From positions 1-35,049 of the forward strand of contig JAQUUX010000034.1 of NCBI GenBank assembly GCA_028693705.1: a DNA stretch of 35,049 nt, read 5' to 3'. The notes beneath the pieces are model-generated. The model did no database searches. It saw only the letters and a list, made by a program, of their open reading frames with translations, and had not been told where the DNA came from. Position numbers and translations under genes: made by a program. This DNA comes from Lachnospiraceae bacterium (GTDB lineage Bacteria; Bacillota; Clostridia; Lachnospirales; Lachnospiraceae). Positions 17,524 through 26,910 of the stretch are shown piece by piece (the stretch's first letter is position 1; each line of letters opens with the position of its first letter).

Positions 17524-18867
17524 ATGAGTAAAGATTCAGTTGTCATCGGTGATGAACCGATTTATGACGCAAGAAAGCTTGGCACGCCAAAGATGTTGAT
17601 TCTTGGTATTCAGCATATGTTTGCTATGTTTGGCGCGACTGTACTGGTACCGGCCTTAACCGGTTTAAGTGTTTCTACCACCTTGTTGTTTGCAGGTCTG
17701 GGAACTTTATTGTTCCATTTCCTGGCGAAAGGAAAGGTTCCTGCATTTTTGGGTTCCTCTTTTGCATTTCTGGCTGCTTATTGGGCTATTGCTCCAAACG
17801 GAGAGGCAGAACTTCTGCCATATGCATGTCTGGGTGTTTTCTGTTCCGGTATCCTGTATCTGATACTGGCAGCATTTATTAAAGCGTTCGGCACCAGCAA
17901 GGTTATGCGTTTCTTCCCACCAATTGTAACAGGACCTATCATCATTGCCATTGGATTAAATCTGTCACAGTCAGCTATTGATAACTGTGCAGTTAACTGG
18001 GGAATTGCACTGGTTGCTATTGCAGTGGTTATCGTTTGCAATATCTGGGGTAAAGGTATGATCAAGATTATTCCTATTATTCTGGGTGTTATTGCTTCTT
18101 ATGCAGTAGCTGCTCTATTTGGTCAGGTGGATTTTACTGCCGTAAAGGAAGCAGCATGGATCGGCTTCCCTATTTACTGGGATAGAACCGTGTTTGCAAT
18201 TTTTGAGAATCCCGATACCAGCCTGATTGTAAATTCCATTATCACAATTATGCCAATTGCTTTGGCTACCATGGTAGAGCATATCGGTGATATTTCGGCA
18301 ATTTCTTCTACTGTAGGACATAACTTTATCAAAGATCCCGGTTTGCATAGAACTTTATGCGGCGATGGAATGGCAACTATGATTGCTTCTCTTTTCGGCG
18401 GTCCTGCCAATACAACTTATGGTGAAAATACAGGCGTACTTACCTTATCTAAGGTATATGATCCTCGTGTTATTCGTCTGGCAGCATATTTCGCCGTACT
18501 GTTTTCCTTCTGCCCGAAGATATCAGCGATTATCAGCTGTATGCCGGCGGCAACTATGGGTGGTGTATCCCTGGTACTCTATGGTATGATCTCAGCAGTT
18601 GGTGTTCGTAATATTGTGGAGACCAAGGTTGACTTTACATTAAGCCGTAATGTTATTATCGCTGCACTGATTCTGGTATTATCCATTGGTATCAACTACA
18701 GTACATTGGGTGCTATTTCCTTTACTGTTGGAACAGCAACTATCAGCTTCTCAGGATTAGCAGTCGGTTCCCTGGTTGGTATTATTCTGAATGCAGTTTT
18801 CCCAGGCAAGGATTATGTATTTGATGAAGAAAAACCGGATGAAACAGGTGTTAATTTTGAAGTATAA
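17524..18867 (+). CDS. uraA: NCS2-family nucleobase permease (uracil permease type)
   Basis: A 447-residue membrane protein of the NCS2 family, with about fourteen hydrophobic segments. It would import uracil (or xanthine) together with protons. The start (GTPKMLILGIQHMFAMFGATVLVPALTG) is typical of UraA, as are the GSSFAF and GPIIIAIGLNLS segments. The substrate-binding region has the conserved Glu in TMVEHIGDISAIS and the GGPANTTYGENTGV signature, which favours uracil over purine substrates. The ribosome binding site is a strong AGGAGG. A folded element precedes it and a strong terminator follows. The family is certain; the substrate is likely but not proven. Confidence 0.93.
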   Translation: MSKDSVVIGDEPIYDARKLGTPKMLILGIQHMFAMFGATVLVPALTGLSVSTTLLFAGLGTLLFHFLAKGKVPAFLGSSFAFLAAYWAIAPNGEAELLPYACLGVFCSGILYLILAAFIKAFGTSKVMRFFPPIVTGPIIIAIGLNLSQSAIDNCAVNWGIALVAIAVVIVCNIWGKGMIKIIPIILGVIASYAVAALFGQVDFTAVKEAAWIGFPIYWDRTVFAIFENPDTSLIVNSIITIMPIALATMVEHIGDISAISSTVGHNFIKDPGLHRTLCGDGMATMIASLFGGPANTTYGENTGVLTLSKVYDPRVIRLAAYFAVLFSFCPKISAIISCMPAATMGGVSLVLYGMISAVGVRNIVETKVDFTLSRNVIIAALILVLSIGINYSTLGAISFTVGTATISFSGLAVGSLVGIILNAVFPGKDYVFDEEKPDETGVNFEV

Positions 18868-18877
18868 GTAGATTTTT

Positions 18878-18934
18878 ATGCCGTCTTTTCTTATAATGGG
18901 ATAGTACCCTAAATAAGGAAAGGCGGCATTTTTT
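18878..18934 (+). terminator. Strong terminator of the permease gene
   Basis: ATGCCG (18878-18883) pairs with CGGCAT, continued by a long T/C-rich arm pairing with ATAAGGAAAGG, for about 17 bp with two G-T wobbles. An inner GGG/CCC closes on a 6-nt loop. It ends in a T-run that abuts the next start codon. Confidence 0.9.
18892..18897 (+). promoter_or_regulatory. Perfect -10 box inside the terminator
   Basis: A consensus TATAAT lies in the 5' half of the terminator hairpin. A possible -35 (TAGATT, 18869-18874) is 17 bp upstream but only matches at three positions. A transcript from here would start near 18904 and lack the 5' arm of the hairpin, leaving AAGGAAAGG (18914-18922) free as the ribosome binding site. 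Confidence 0.45.
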
Positions 18935-18935
18935 T

Positions 18936-19781
18936 ATGCAAAAGCTAAAAATGGTAGCATTGGATCTGGATGGAACACTGCTTACTGATAAAAAGGAAAT
19001 TACGAAAAAGACTCTGGAAACATTAAAACGGGCTGCCAGGACCGGAACGGAGATTGTAATAGCAACAGGCCGGTCTGTAGACGGGATACCGGCAGAGATG
19101 GATGAAATACCGGAATATACTTATGCAGTTACCTGTAATGGTTCTGCTGTTTACAATATAAAGACCAGGGAACCTATTTATGAGGATTTGATGGAATGGG
19201 AAGAGATGAAAGACCTTTTCCATGAACTTTGGAGTCTGGATGTTATTGTGGATGCATTTGTCGGGACTCATATTTACAGAGACCGTAAAAATATAGAACC
19301 AACCAGACAGTTGCCGGTTTCACAGGCTGTCCGGGATTTTCTTTTAGCTTCCCGTGAGGATGTGGATCATCTGGATCGAATGATGGAAGAGAAACGAATG
19401 GCAGTAAATAAATTTTCATTGAATTTTAAAAGCAATCCGGATGGAACATTGAAGGATCGCGATAAGGTCATGGAAATTGCATCCAGATATCCGGAGTTTG
19501 TTGCGGTTTCCGGCGGCAGTAATAATGTAGAATTTACCAGAGCATCAGCGACCAAGGGAACTGCACTGATAAAGCTGGGGGAATATCTGCATATCAAAAA
19601 AGAAGAAATCATGGCATGCGGCGATAGTGGCAATGATATGGACATGCTGAGTAAAGTTGGTTTTCCTGTTGCAATGGCAAATGCAGAACCACAGATACTG
19701 GAGATATGTGATTATGTGACATTATCGAATGAAGAAGATGGTGTTGCTGCTGTTTTGGAGAAGTTTGTTTTGGAAAAATGA
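18936..19781 (+). CDS. Cof-type HAD phosphatase
   Basis: A 281-residue HAD-superfamily hydrolase of the Cof subfamily, which removes phosphate from sugar phosphates, nucleotides or PLP; the substrate cannot be read from sequence. Motif I is DLDGT (Asp10, Asp12); the motif IV region is GDSGNDMDML (Asp230, Asp234). A large cap domain between about residues 80 and 200 is typical of Cof proteins. The start codon follows the terminator T-run at once, with the ribosome binding site inside the 3' arm. The gene begins an apparent operon with addB, which starts 8 bp later. Confidence 0.9.
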   Translation: MQKLKMVALDLDGTLLTDKKEITKKTLETLKRAARTGTEIVIATGRSVDGIPAEMDEIPEYTYAVTCNGSAVYNIKTREPIYEDLMEWEEMKDLFHELWSLDVIVDAFVGTHIYRDRKNIEPTRQLPVSQAVRDFLLASREDVDHLDRMMEEKRMAVNKFSLNFKSNPDGTLKDRDKVMEIASRYPEFVAVSGGSNNVEFTRASATKGTALIKLGEYLHIKKEEIMACGDSGNDMDMLSKVGFPVAMANAEPQILEICDYVTLSNEEDGVAAVLEKFVLEK

Positions 19782-19789
19782 GGTAAAAA

Positions 19790-22700
19790 ATGGGTTTACA
19801 GTTTTATTTTGGGGGATCGGGTGCCGGAAAGAGTACAGCCGTATATCAGGAAATTATTAATCAGTCCATGGAGCACCCGGAGAAAAATTACCTGATTATT
19901 GTACCGGATCAGTTCACCATGCAGACCCAGAAGGAACTTGTGGAGCTGCATCCCAGAAAGGGCATTATGAATATTGATGTCCTGAGTTTTGGACGGTTAA
20001 CTTATCGGATCTTCGAAGAAGTTGGCGTGCAAAACAAACCAATTCTGGATGATACCGGGAAAAGTCTGGTACTGAGACGGCTTGCAGCTTCTAAGAAGAA
20101 TGAGCTACAGGTGATTGGGCGTAATTTATCTAAAATCGGTTATATCCATGAGGTGAAATCGGCAATTTCAGAATTTATGCAGTATGGGATAGATCGCAAT
20201 CAGCTGGGAGAGCTGATTGCGTTTTCTTCTAAAAGGGGATCCTTACAATCTAAGCTTCAGGATCTGAGTATATTATATGATGCTTTTCTTACCTATCTGG
20301 GAGAACATTATATTACAACCGAAGGGACATTGGATGTACTTTGCGAGGCACTGCCGAAGTCTGGCGTTGTAAAGAACAGTGTAATTGTGTTCGATGGATT
20401 TACAGGGTTTACACCTATCCAGAACCGTGTTATTAAGACATTGCTGTCTCTGGCAGAGAAGGTGATCGTCACTATATTGCTGGACACGGCTGAGGATCCT
20501 TATCAGGTAGATGGGGAACAGAGATTGTTTCATCTGAGTAAGAAAACAGTGGAACAGTTAGAGCAGCTTACCTTTGAGGCCGGAAGAGAACGTGAAGAGG
20601 ATCATTTTTGCAGGGCGATTCCGGTACATCGGTATGAAAATAATACGGAACTTGCACATCTGGAGCAGAATCTGTTTCGATATCCATCGGCTCCTTATAC
20701 AGGTGATGTGGATAAAATTCATCTCCTTGAAATGTCATCCCCAAGAGAGGAAATTACGCAGATCTGCAGAAAGATCAGAGAACTGTTAAGGCAGGGATAT
20801 TACTATCGCGATATTGCCGTGATCAGCGGGAATTTGTCTTCTTATACGGATTATGTGGAACGGGAATTTGCAGCATTTCAGATTCCCTGTTTTTTAGATG
20901 AAACAAAAGGCATATTGTTGAACCCTTTTATCGAATATTTAAAGGGAGCCCTTCGGGTATGGGACAGAAATTTTTCGCAGGACAGTGTATTTCATTTTCT
21001 GCGTAGTGGTCTGGCAGACTTTACAAGAACAGAAGTGGATGAACTGGAATTGTATGTGCATGCTTATGGACTTCGCTCTTTTAACCAATGGAATAGAAGC
21101 TTTACGGGCAGGAAAAAACTTTCCCTGTCAGTGGAACAGCTGGAGAATTTAAATGGCGTAAGGGAGAGAATGATTAAATGTCTTGAGCCGCTGCATCTGG
21201 AAAAACAGGAAGGAACACCTGTTACCGCGGCCATGCGTGTACAGGCATTATATGATTTTATTGTAGAAAACAAGATTGCAGAAAAACTGGAGCAATATGC
21301 AGCTGATTTCGAAGCTGAAGGAAATCTGTCCAAGGCAAAAGAATACAGTCAGATATATCGCCTGGTAATGGAACTTCTGGATCAGATCATTCTGTTATTG
21401 GGCGATGAGCCGATGGAGGGCAAAGAATTCCTGGATATTCTGGAAGCTGGATTTTTGGAAATAGAAGTAGGAAATATTCCGCAAAATGTGGATCGTGTGC
21501 TGGTGGGCGATATGGAGAGAACCAGGCTGCATAATAAAATTAAGATATTGTTTCTGGTGGGTGCAAATGATGGAAATATACCAAAGGCTGCAGGTAAGGG
21601 GGGTATTATATCTGATATTGACAGAGAATTCCTGGTATCATCCGGTATGGAGCTGGCACCGTCACCAAGACAGCAGATGTTCATTCAAAGATTGTATTTA
21701 TATATGAATATGACTAAGCCATCAGATCAGCTTTTCTTATCTTATTATCGTGTAGATGCGGAAGGTGCAGCAAAAAGACCATCATATCTGATTAACGTAT
21801 TACAGAAAATGTTTCCAAAACTTACGGTGGAAATGCCGGAAAAGGATCCACTGGAGGAACAGGCTGAGACCAGGAAAGAATCTTTGCGGTTTCTGGCTGA
21901 CGGTCTCAGGCAGTTTGCAGAAGGCACTATGGAGCAGGAGAAAGAGTCGTCCTATTTGGCATTGTTCCAAAATTATCAGGAAAATAAGGATTATTGTATA
22001 CTTTATAAACGTCTGGTGGATGGTGCTTTTTTTGCCTATCAGGATACAAAGCTGGTAAAAGCTGTAGCAGATCTTCTATACGGAAAGATTTTGACGGCAA
22101 GTGTGAGTCGTCTGGAAAAGTATGCTTCCTGTGCTTATGCATATTTCCTGGAATATGGGCTTCATCTGGAGGAGAGAGAGGAGTTCTCTTTTGAAGCAGT
22201 GGATATGGGAAATGTGTTTCACGGCGTGTTGGAGCGTTTTGCAGAAAAGCTGACTGAACAGGGTTTTACCTGGATGAATTTCCCCAAAGAAGAGGGAGAG
22301 GCCATGGTGGAAGAAGCAGTGGATCAATATGCAGCGTTATATGGTGAAACTGTATTGTTTGATACCGCCAGAAGTCAGTATATGATCACGCAGATGAAGC
22401 GGATTCTAAAGAGAACAGTGGAAACCTTGCAGTATCAGTTACGAAAAGGAAGCTTTACACCGAAACGTTTTGAGATGTCTTTTGAGAGTATGGAGGACTG
22501 CGATACTGTAAATTTGAAATTAAAGGATCATGGAAAATTAAAATTGCAGGGACGAATAGACCGTCTCGATACCTGCGAGGAAGATAATCGTATCCTGGTG
22601 AAGGTGATGGATTATAAGTCAGGCAGTAAGAATTTTGATTTGGTTTCCCTATATGAAGGAACCAGACTGCAACTGGTAGTCTATCTGAATGCAGCGGTAG

Positions 22701-23227
22701 AATATCTGCAAAAACAAAACCCTGGGAAAGAAGTAGTACCGGCTGCACTTTTGTATTATAGAGTGACGGATCCTGTGGTGGAGGCTTTCGAGGGGGATTC
22801 ACTGGAACGAATCGAACAGAAGATACGTCAGGAACTTCGGATGACGGGTATGGTAAATGCAGATACGGATATTGTGGAGAAGCTGGATAAGGAGCTGACT
22901 TCCAAATCGGATGTCATATCGGTAGATCGAAATAAGGATGGTTCCTATGGAAAGTATTCCTCGGTTTACGGACAGGAAGATATTCATACAATATCAGATT
23001 ATGTAAACTACAAAATAAAACGGCTGGGGGAGGAAATTCTGGAAGGTAATATTGCAGTGAGTCCGCTGATAGAAAAAGAAGGATCGGCCTGCACTTATTG
23101 TGCTTATAGTGCTATCTGCGGTTTTGATAAACGATTGCCCGGTTTTATGGAACGAGAGCCCAAGGTAAAAGAAAATGAGTGCCTGGAAGAAATGCGACAG
23201 GAACTGGGAGAGGGGAGTGAAGGATAA
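19790..23227 (+). CDS. addB: AddB subunit of the AddAB helicase-nuclease
   Basis: A 1145-residue protein that acts with AddA in repair of double-strand breaks and in Chi-regulated end processing. It has an N-terminal Walker A GGSGAGKST (8-16). The C-terminal nuclease domain has GRIDRLD and MDYKSG (Asp941, Lys943). Four cysteines, Cys781, Cys1101, Cys1104 and Cys1110, match the Fe-S cluster ligands of B. subtilis AddB, including the 320-residue gap between the first two. The length is close to the usual AddB size. It overlaps addA by one base (TAATG), so the two are translationally coupled. Confidence 0.97.
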   Translation: MGLQFYFGGSGAGKSTAVYQEIINQSMEHPEKNYLIIVPDQFTMQTQKELVELHPRKGIMNIDVLSFGRLTYRIFEEVGVQNKPILDDTGKSLVLRRLAASKKNELQVIGRNLSKIGYIHEVKSAISEFMQYGIDRNQLGELIAFSSKRGSLQSKLQDLSILYDAFLTYLGEHYITTEGTLDVLCEALPKSGVVKNSVIVFDGFTGFTPIQNRVIKTLLSLAEKVIVTILLDTAEDPYQVDGEQRLFHLSKKTVEQLEQLTFEAGREREEDHFCRAIPVHRYENNTELAHLEQNLFRYPSAPYTGDVDKIHLLEMSSPREEITQICRKIRELLRQGYYYRDIAVISGNLSSYTDYVEREFAAFQIPCFLDETKGILLNPFIEYLKGALRVWDRNFSQDSVFHFLRSGLADFTRTEVDELELYVHAYGLRSFNQWNRSFTGRKKLSLSVEQLENLNGVRERMIKCLEPLHLEKQEGTPVTAAMRVQALYDFIVENKIAEKLEQYAADFEAEGNLSKAKEYSQIYRLVMELLDQIILLLGDEPMEGKEFLDILEAGFLEIEVGNIPQNVDRVLVGDMERTRLHNKIKILFLVGANDGNIPKAAGKGGIISDIDREFLVSSGMELAPSPRQQMFIQRLYLYMNMTKPSDQLFLSYYRVDAEGAAKRPSYLINVLQKMFPKLTVEMPEKDPLEEQAETRKESLRFLADGLRQFAEGTMEQEKESSYLALFQNYQENKDYCILYKRLVDGAFFAYQDTKLVKAVADLLYGKILTASVSRLEKYASCAYAYFLEYGLHLEEREEFSFEAVDMGNVFHGVLERFAEKLTEQGFTWMNFPKEEGEAMVEEAVDQYAALYGETVLFDTARSQYMITQMKRILKRTVETLQYQLRKGSFTPKRFEMSFESMEDCDTVNLKLKDHGKLKLQGRIDRLDTCEEDNRILVKVMDYKSGSKNFDLVSLYEGTRLQLVVYLNAAVEYLQKQNPGKEVVPAALLYYRVTDPVVEAFEGDSLERIEQKIRQELRMTGMVNADTDIVEKLDKELTSKSDVISVDRNKDGSYGKYSSVYGQEDIHTISDYVNYKIKRLGEEILEGNIAVSPLIEKEGSACTYCAYSAICGFDKRLPGFMEREPKVKENECLEEMRQELGEGSEG

Positions 23228-26200
23228 TGGCAGTACAATTTACAGAAAAGCAGAAACAGGTCATTTCCTTGCATAACCGCAATATATTGGTATCTGCTGC
23301 AGCAGGTTCAGGCAAAACAGCAGTTTTGGTAGAGCGCATTATCCAGATGATCAGCAGAGAGGAAAATCCGGTGGACATTGACAGATTGCTGGTAGTAACC
23401 TTTACCAAGGCAGCAGCTGCAGAGATGAGGGAACGAGTCAGTAAAGCGATCAGCGAAAAACTGGAATTGTATCCGGAAAATGAACATTTGCAACGACAGG
23501 CGACTTTGCTGCATAATGCACAGATTACTACGATTGACAGCTTTTGCCTGTTCCTAATCCGTAATAACTTTAATGAAATCGGACTGGATCCGGCATTTCG
23601 TGTGGCGGATGAGGGCGAACTGAAGCTATTGGAGCAGGATGTATTAAGTACACTGTTAGAAGAGGGATTTGTGAAAGCAGATCCTGCATTTCTGGATTTG
23701 GTGGAATGCTATGGCAGAAGTGCGCAGTCTGAGAATCTTGCAGGAACTATATCCAGATTGTATCGGTATGCATCCAGCAATCCCTGGCCCGAAAAATGGC
23801 TGGAACATCTGAAAGAACAATACAATGTGCAGAATGTATCCGATCTGTACCAGACGGACTGGATGCAGTTTCTGGCAACTTATACACATGGGATCTTGCA
23901 GGATTGTTATTTACAAATGAAGGAATCCCTGCAATATTGTCTGGAATCGGATGGCCCCTATATGTACGCCGAATTATTAGAACAGGAAACGGCGATACTT
24001 GAGAAAATGGCAGCAGCAGAGGATGTAAAAGCCTGTTTTCATGTAATGGAATATGAATTTACAGGAAGAATGCCTTCTAAAAAAGATGACAGTGTATCTG
24101 CTGAAAAGCGAAATATGGTAAAGGATATAAGAGACCGGGTAAAAAAACAGGTGAAAAAACTGAAAGAAGCTTTTTATGCCAATACGCCGGAGCAGATTGT
24201 GGAACAGTGCCAGCAGACGGCAGATCAGGTAAATGCACTGGTGGATCTGACTCTTTCATTTGCCAAAGCGATGCAGACAGCAAAAAGAGAACAAAATCTG
24301 CTGGATTTTAGTGATATGGAGCATCTGGCATTACAAATCCTGGTAGCGGAAACAGATGAAACCGGAACCAGACTGATTCCCAGTAAAGCAGCCCTGGACT
24401 ATAGGGACTACTTTGAAGAGCTTCTAATCGATGAATACCAGGACAGTAACCTGGTGCAGGAATATATTTTAAAAGTTATTTCCAGAGAAAATGAAGGAAC
24501 AGAAGGACTTCCTAATAATCGTTTTATGGTAGGTGATGTCAAGCAGAGCATTTACCGGTTTCGACTTGCCAGACCGGAACTTTTCATGGATAAATTTAAT
24601 CACTATTCTTTAGAGGCAGGAGAGAATCAGCGTATTGATCTGGACCAGAATTTCAGAAGCAGAAGTCAGGTATTAGACGGAGTCAATCTGGTATTTAAAC
24701 AGATCATGAAGCCGGAAATCGGCGGTGTGTTATATGATGAAGCTGCTTCGTTAAAGCATGGTCTGACAGATGCAGATAATCATTCTGATAATGCCATGGA
24801 ACTTTTACTTATCGGTAAAAATGATCAGGAAGACAGAGAACGAGAAGCGTCGGCCATTGCCGTCCGTATCAGAGAGCTTCTGGAATATTATCAGGTAACA
24901 GATAAAAACACGGGTTTGCCAAGGAAAGCTTCCTATGGGGATATTGTTATTTTATTGCGTAGTACTACCGGCTATGCAGAGGATTATCAGAAGGTGCTGG
25001 AAGAACACGGTATTCCGGCATATATTACATCCAGGACGGGATATTTTTCGGCGCAGGAGGTACAGACCTTGCTGCAGTTATTACGTGTTCTGAACAATCC
25101 GTTACAGGACATTCCCTTCTTTGGCGTTCTAAAATCTTATTTCGGCGGATTCACTGATGAAGAAATCGCCCGGATCCGATCAGCTTCCGGGGAAAGCCGT
25201 AAGCAGAAGTTATATCTTGCGGTAAGGGATTATGGAGAAAACGGTACGAAGACAGGGGAAGAACAGGAGACAGAACAGGAGACAGAACAGGAAATAAGTG
25301 TATTACAGACGAAGTGCAGGAATTTCATTTCCTGGTTGGAAGGATACCGGGATATGACCGCCTATCTATCGGTAAGAGAACTGCTTAGAAAGCTTTTGAT
25401 GGATACCGGATATTTGTACTATGTGTCCGCCATGCCTTCCGGGTTGAAACGAAAGGCGAATGTAGAGATGCTTTTGTCCAAGGCAGCAGCTTTTGAACAG
25501 ACGTCATTTTTTGGAGTGCATCATTTTGTACGTTATATAGAGCAGCTGGAAAAATATGATGTGGACTATGGAGAAGCAAATATTCTGGACGAAAATGCAG
25601 ATATCGTCAGGATTATGAGTATCCATAAGAGTAAGGGTCTGGAATTTCCTATTTGTTTTGTTTCTTCTCTGGCAAAAGCTTTTAATAAGATGGACAGCAG
25701 AGAAAATGTAGTGGTGGATATGGATCTGGGTGTTGGGATCAATGCCATTGATTGTATGAAAAGAACCAGACAGAAAACAGTGCGTAAAAACGTACTTGCC
25801 AGAAAGTTAGAGCTTGACAGTCTGGGGGAGGAACTCAGAGTGCTGTATGTGGCTATGACAAGAGCCAGGGAAAAGCTTATCTTAACCGGACTTGCAGATG
25901 AACCGACAGAATTGCTGGAAGCAGTGAAAAATGTGAGAACAGGATCTGACGGAACACTTTCCTATAGTTATATTGCCGGAGCGGCATCTTATCTGGATCT
26001 GGTATTACCGGCTGTTTTCATGTATCAAGATCTGGAAGATGTATCCTTACAGGTTGTGGCGGCTGATGATATTACGACAGCAGAGTACAGACAGGCTGTT
26101 TCCAGGGAACTGCAGAAACGGCGGGTAGAGCAGTTAGAAGAAGCTGATCCGCTGAAAGAGAAGCTACTGGAGGAACGTTTTGCCTATCAGTATCCACATG

Positions 26201-26898
26201 AAAACCTGGCCGGACTATACACCAAGACAACAGTATCAGAACTAAAAATGGCAGCTATGGAACAGGCAGCAATCAAGGCAGAGGAAACAGAAGCTTTTCA
26301 TGCATTCGAGGAGGCAGAAACAGCGCCTTATCTTCCGCACTTTGCGAGAGAAGAGGAAAACGTTTCCGGAACCACAAGGGGAACTGCCTTTCATCGGATT
26401 CTTGAGCTGCTGGATCTGGAAAAAGTGGATCCGGAAAAATCAGATTCTGAAAAGATGTTAAAAGATCAGTTAGACCAATTGGCAGCATCCGGCAGGATCA
26501 CGGAGGAAACGAAAGAACTTGTATCCACTGATAAACTCATGATATTTTTACGATCAGACCTGGCAAAACGCATGCAGGCGGCTATGAAGAAAAAGAAACT
26601 GTATAGAGAGCAGCCTTTTGTCATGGGTATTCCCGCAAAACGTGTGAAAGCGGAGGCGCCGGAAGGCGAAATTCTTCTGATTCAAGGTATTATTGATGTT
26701 TACTTTGAGGAGGAAGACGGTCTGGTGGTAGCTGATTATAAAACGGATCGTGTGAAAAGTGCTGTAGAGCTGGTAAAACGCTATGAAACCCAGCTGGATT
26801 ATTATGGTGATGCTCTGACGCAGCTTACAGGAAAAAAGGTAAAGGAAAAGATCATATATTCCTTTGCTTTGGGAACGGAAATTACAGTTGGAAAATAA
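23227..26898 (+). CDS. addA: AddA subunit of the AddAB helicase-nuclease
   Basis: A 1223-residue UvrD/Rep-type helicase with a C-terminal nuclease. Walker A is AAAGSGKT (24-31); the Walker B segment is LLIDEYQD (399-406); QNFRSR and VAMTRAREKL are further helicase motifs. The nuclease domain has GIIDVYF and ADYKTDR (Asp1170, Lys1172). The length is normal. The linker near residue 679 contains a short EQET repeat, encoded by 12-bp tandem repeats. The helicase moves on DNA while the two nuclease sites cut both strands; AddB recognises Chi. Confidence 0.97.
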   Translation: MAVQFTEKQKQVISLHNRNILVSAAAGSGKTAVLVERIIQMISREENPVDIDRLLVVTFTKAAAAEMRERVSKAISEKLELYPENEHLQRQATLLHNAQITTIDSFCLFLIRNNFNEIGLDPAFRVADEGELKLLEQDVLSTLLEEGFVKADPAFLDLVECYGRSAQSENLAGTISRLYRYASSNPWPEKWLEHLKEQYNVQNVSDLYQTDWMQFLATYTHGILQDCYLQMKESLQYCLESDGPYMYAELLEQETAILEKMAAAEDVKACFHVMEYEFTGRMPSKKDDSVSAEKRNMVKDIRDRVKKQVKKLKEAFYANTPEQIVEQCQQTADQVNALVDLTLSFAKAMQTAKREQNLLDFSDMEHLALQILVAETDETGTRLIPSKAALDYRDYFEELLIDEYQDSNLVQEYILKVISRENEGTEGLPNNRFMVGDVKQSIYRFRLARPELFMDKFNHYSLEAGENQRIDLDQNFRSRSQVLDGVNLVFKQIMKPEIGGVLYDEAASLKHGLTDADNHSDNAMELLLIGKNDQEDREREASAIAVRIRELLEYYQVTDKNTGLPRKASYGDIVILLRSTTGYAEDYQKVLEEHGIPAYITSRTGYFSAQEVQTLLQLLRVLNNPLQDIPFFGVLKSYFGGFTDEEIARIRSASGESRKQKLYLAVRDYGENGTKTGEEQETEQETEQEISVLQTKCRNFISWLEGYRDMTAYLSVRELLRKLLMDTGYLYYVSAMPSGLKRKANVEMLLSKAAAFEQTSFFGVHHFVRYIEQLEKYDVDYGEANILDENADIVRIMSIHKSKGLEFPICFVSSLAKAFNKMDSRENVVVDMDLGVGINAIDCMKRTRQKTVRKNVLARKLELDSLGEELRVLYVAMTRAREKLILTGLADEPTELLEAVKNVRTGSDGTLSYSYIAGAASYLDLVLPAVFMYQDLEDVSLQVVAADDITTAEYRQAVSRELQKRRVEQLEEADPLKEKLLEERFAYQYPHENLAGLYTKTTVSELKMAAMEQAAIKAEETEAFHAFEEAETAPYLPHFAREEENVSGTTRGTAFHRILELLDLEKVDPEKSDSEKMLKDQLDQLAASGRITEETKELVSTDKLMIFLRSDLAKRMQAAMKKKKLYREQPFVMGIPAKRVKAEAPEGEILLIQGIIDVYFEEEDGLVVADYKTDRVKSAVELVKRYETQLDYYGDALTQLTGKKVKEKIIYSFALGTEITVGK
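25261..25292 (+). repeat. 12-bp tandem repeats in the addA linker
   Basis: GAACAGGAGACA occurs twice in full and once in part (2.7 copies), in frame, encoding Glu-Gln-Glu-Thr. It sits between helicase subdomains, where length change is probably tolerated. Confidence 0.85.
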
Positions 26899-26910
26899 AA
26901 GAGGTATGAA

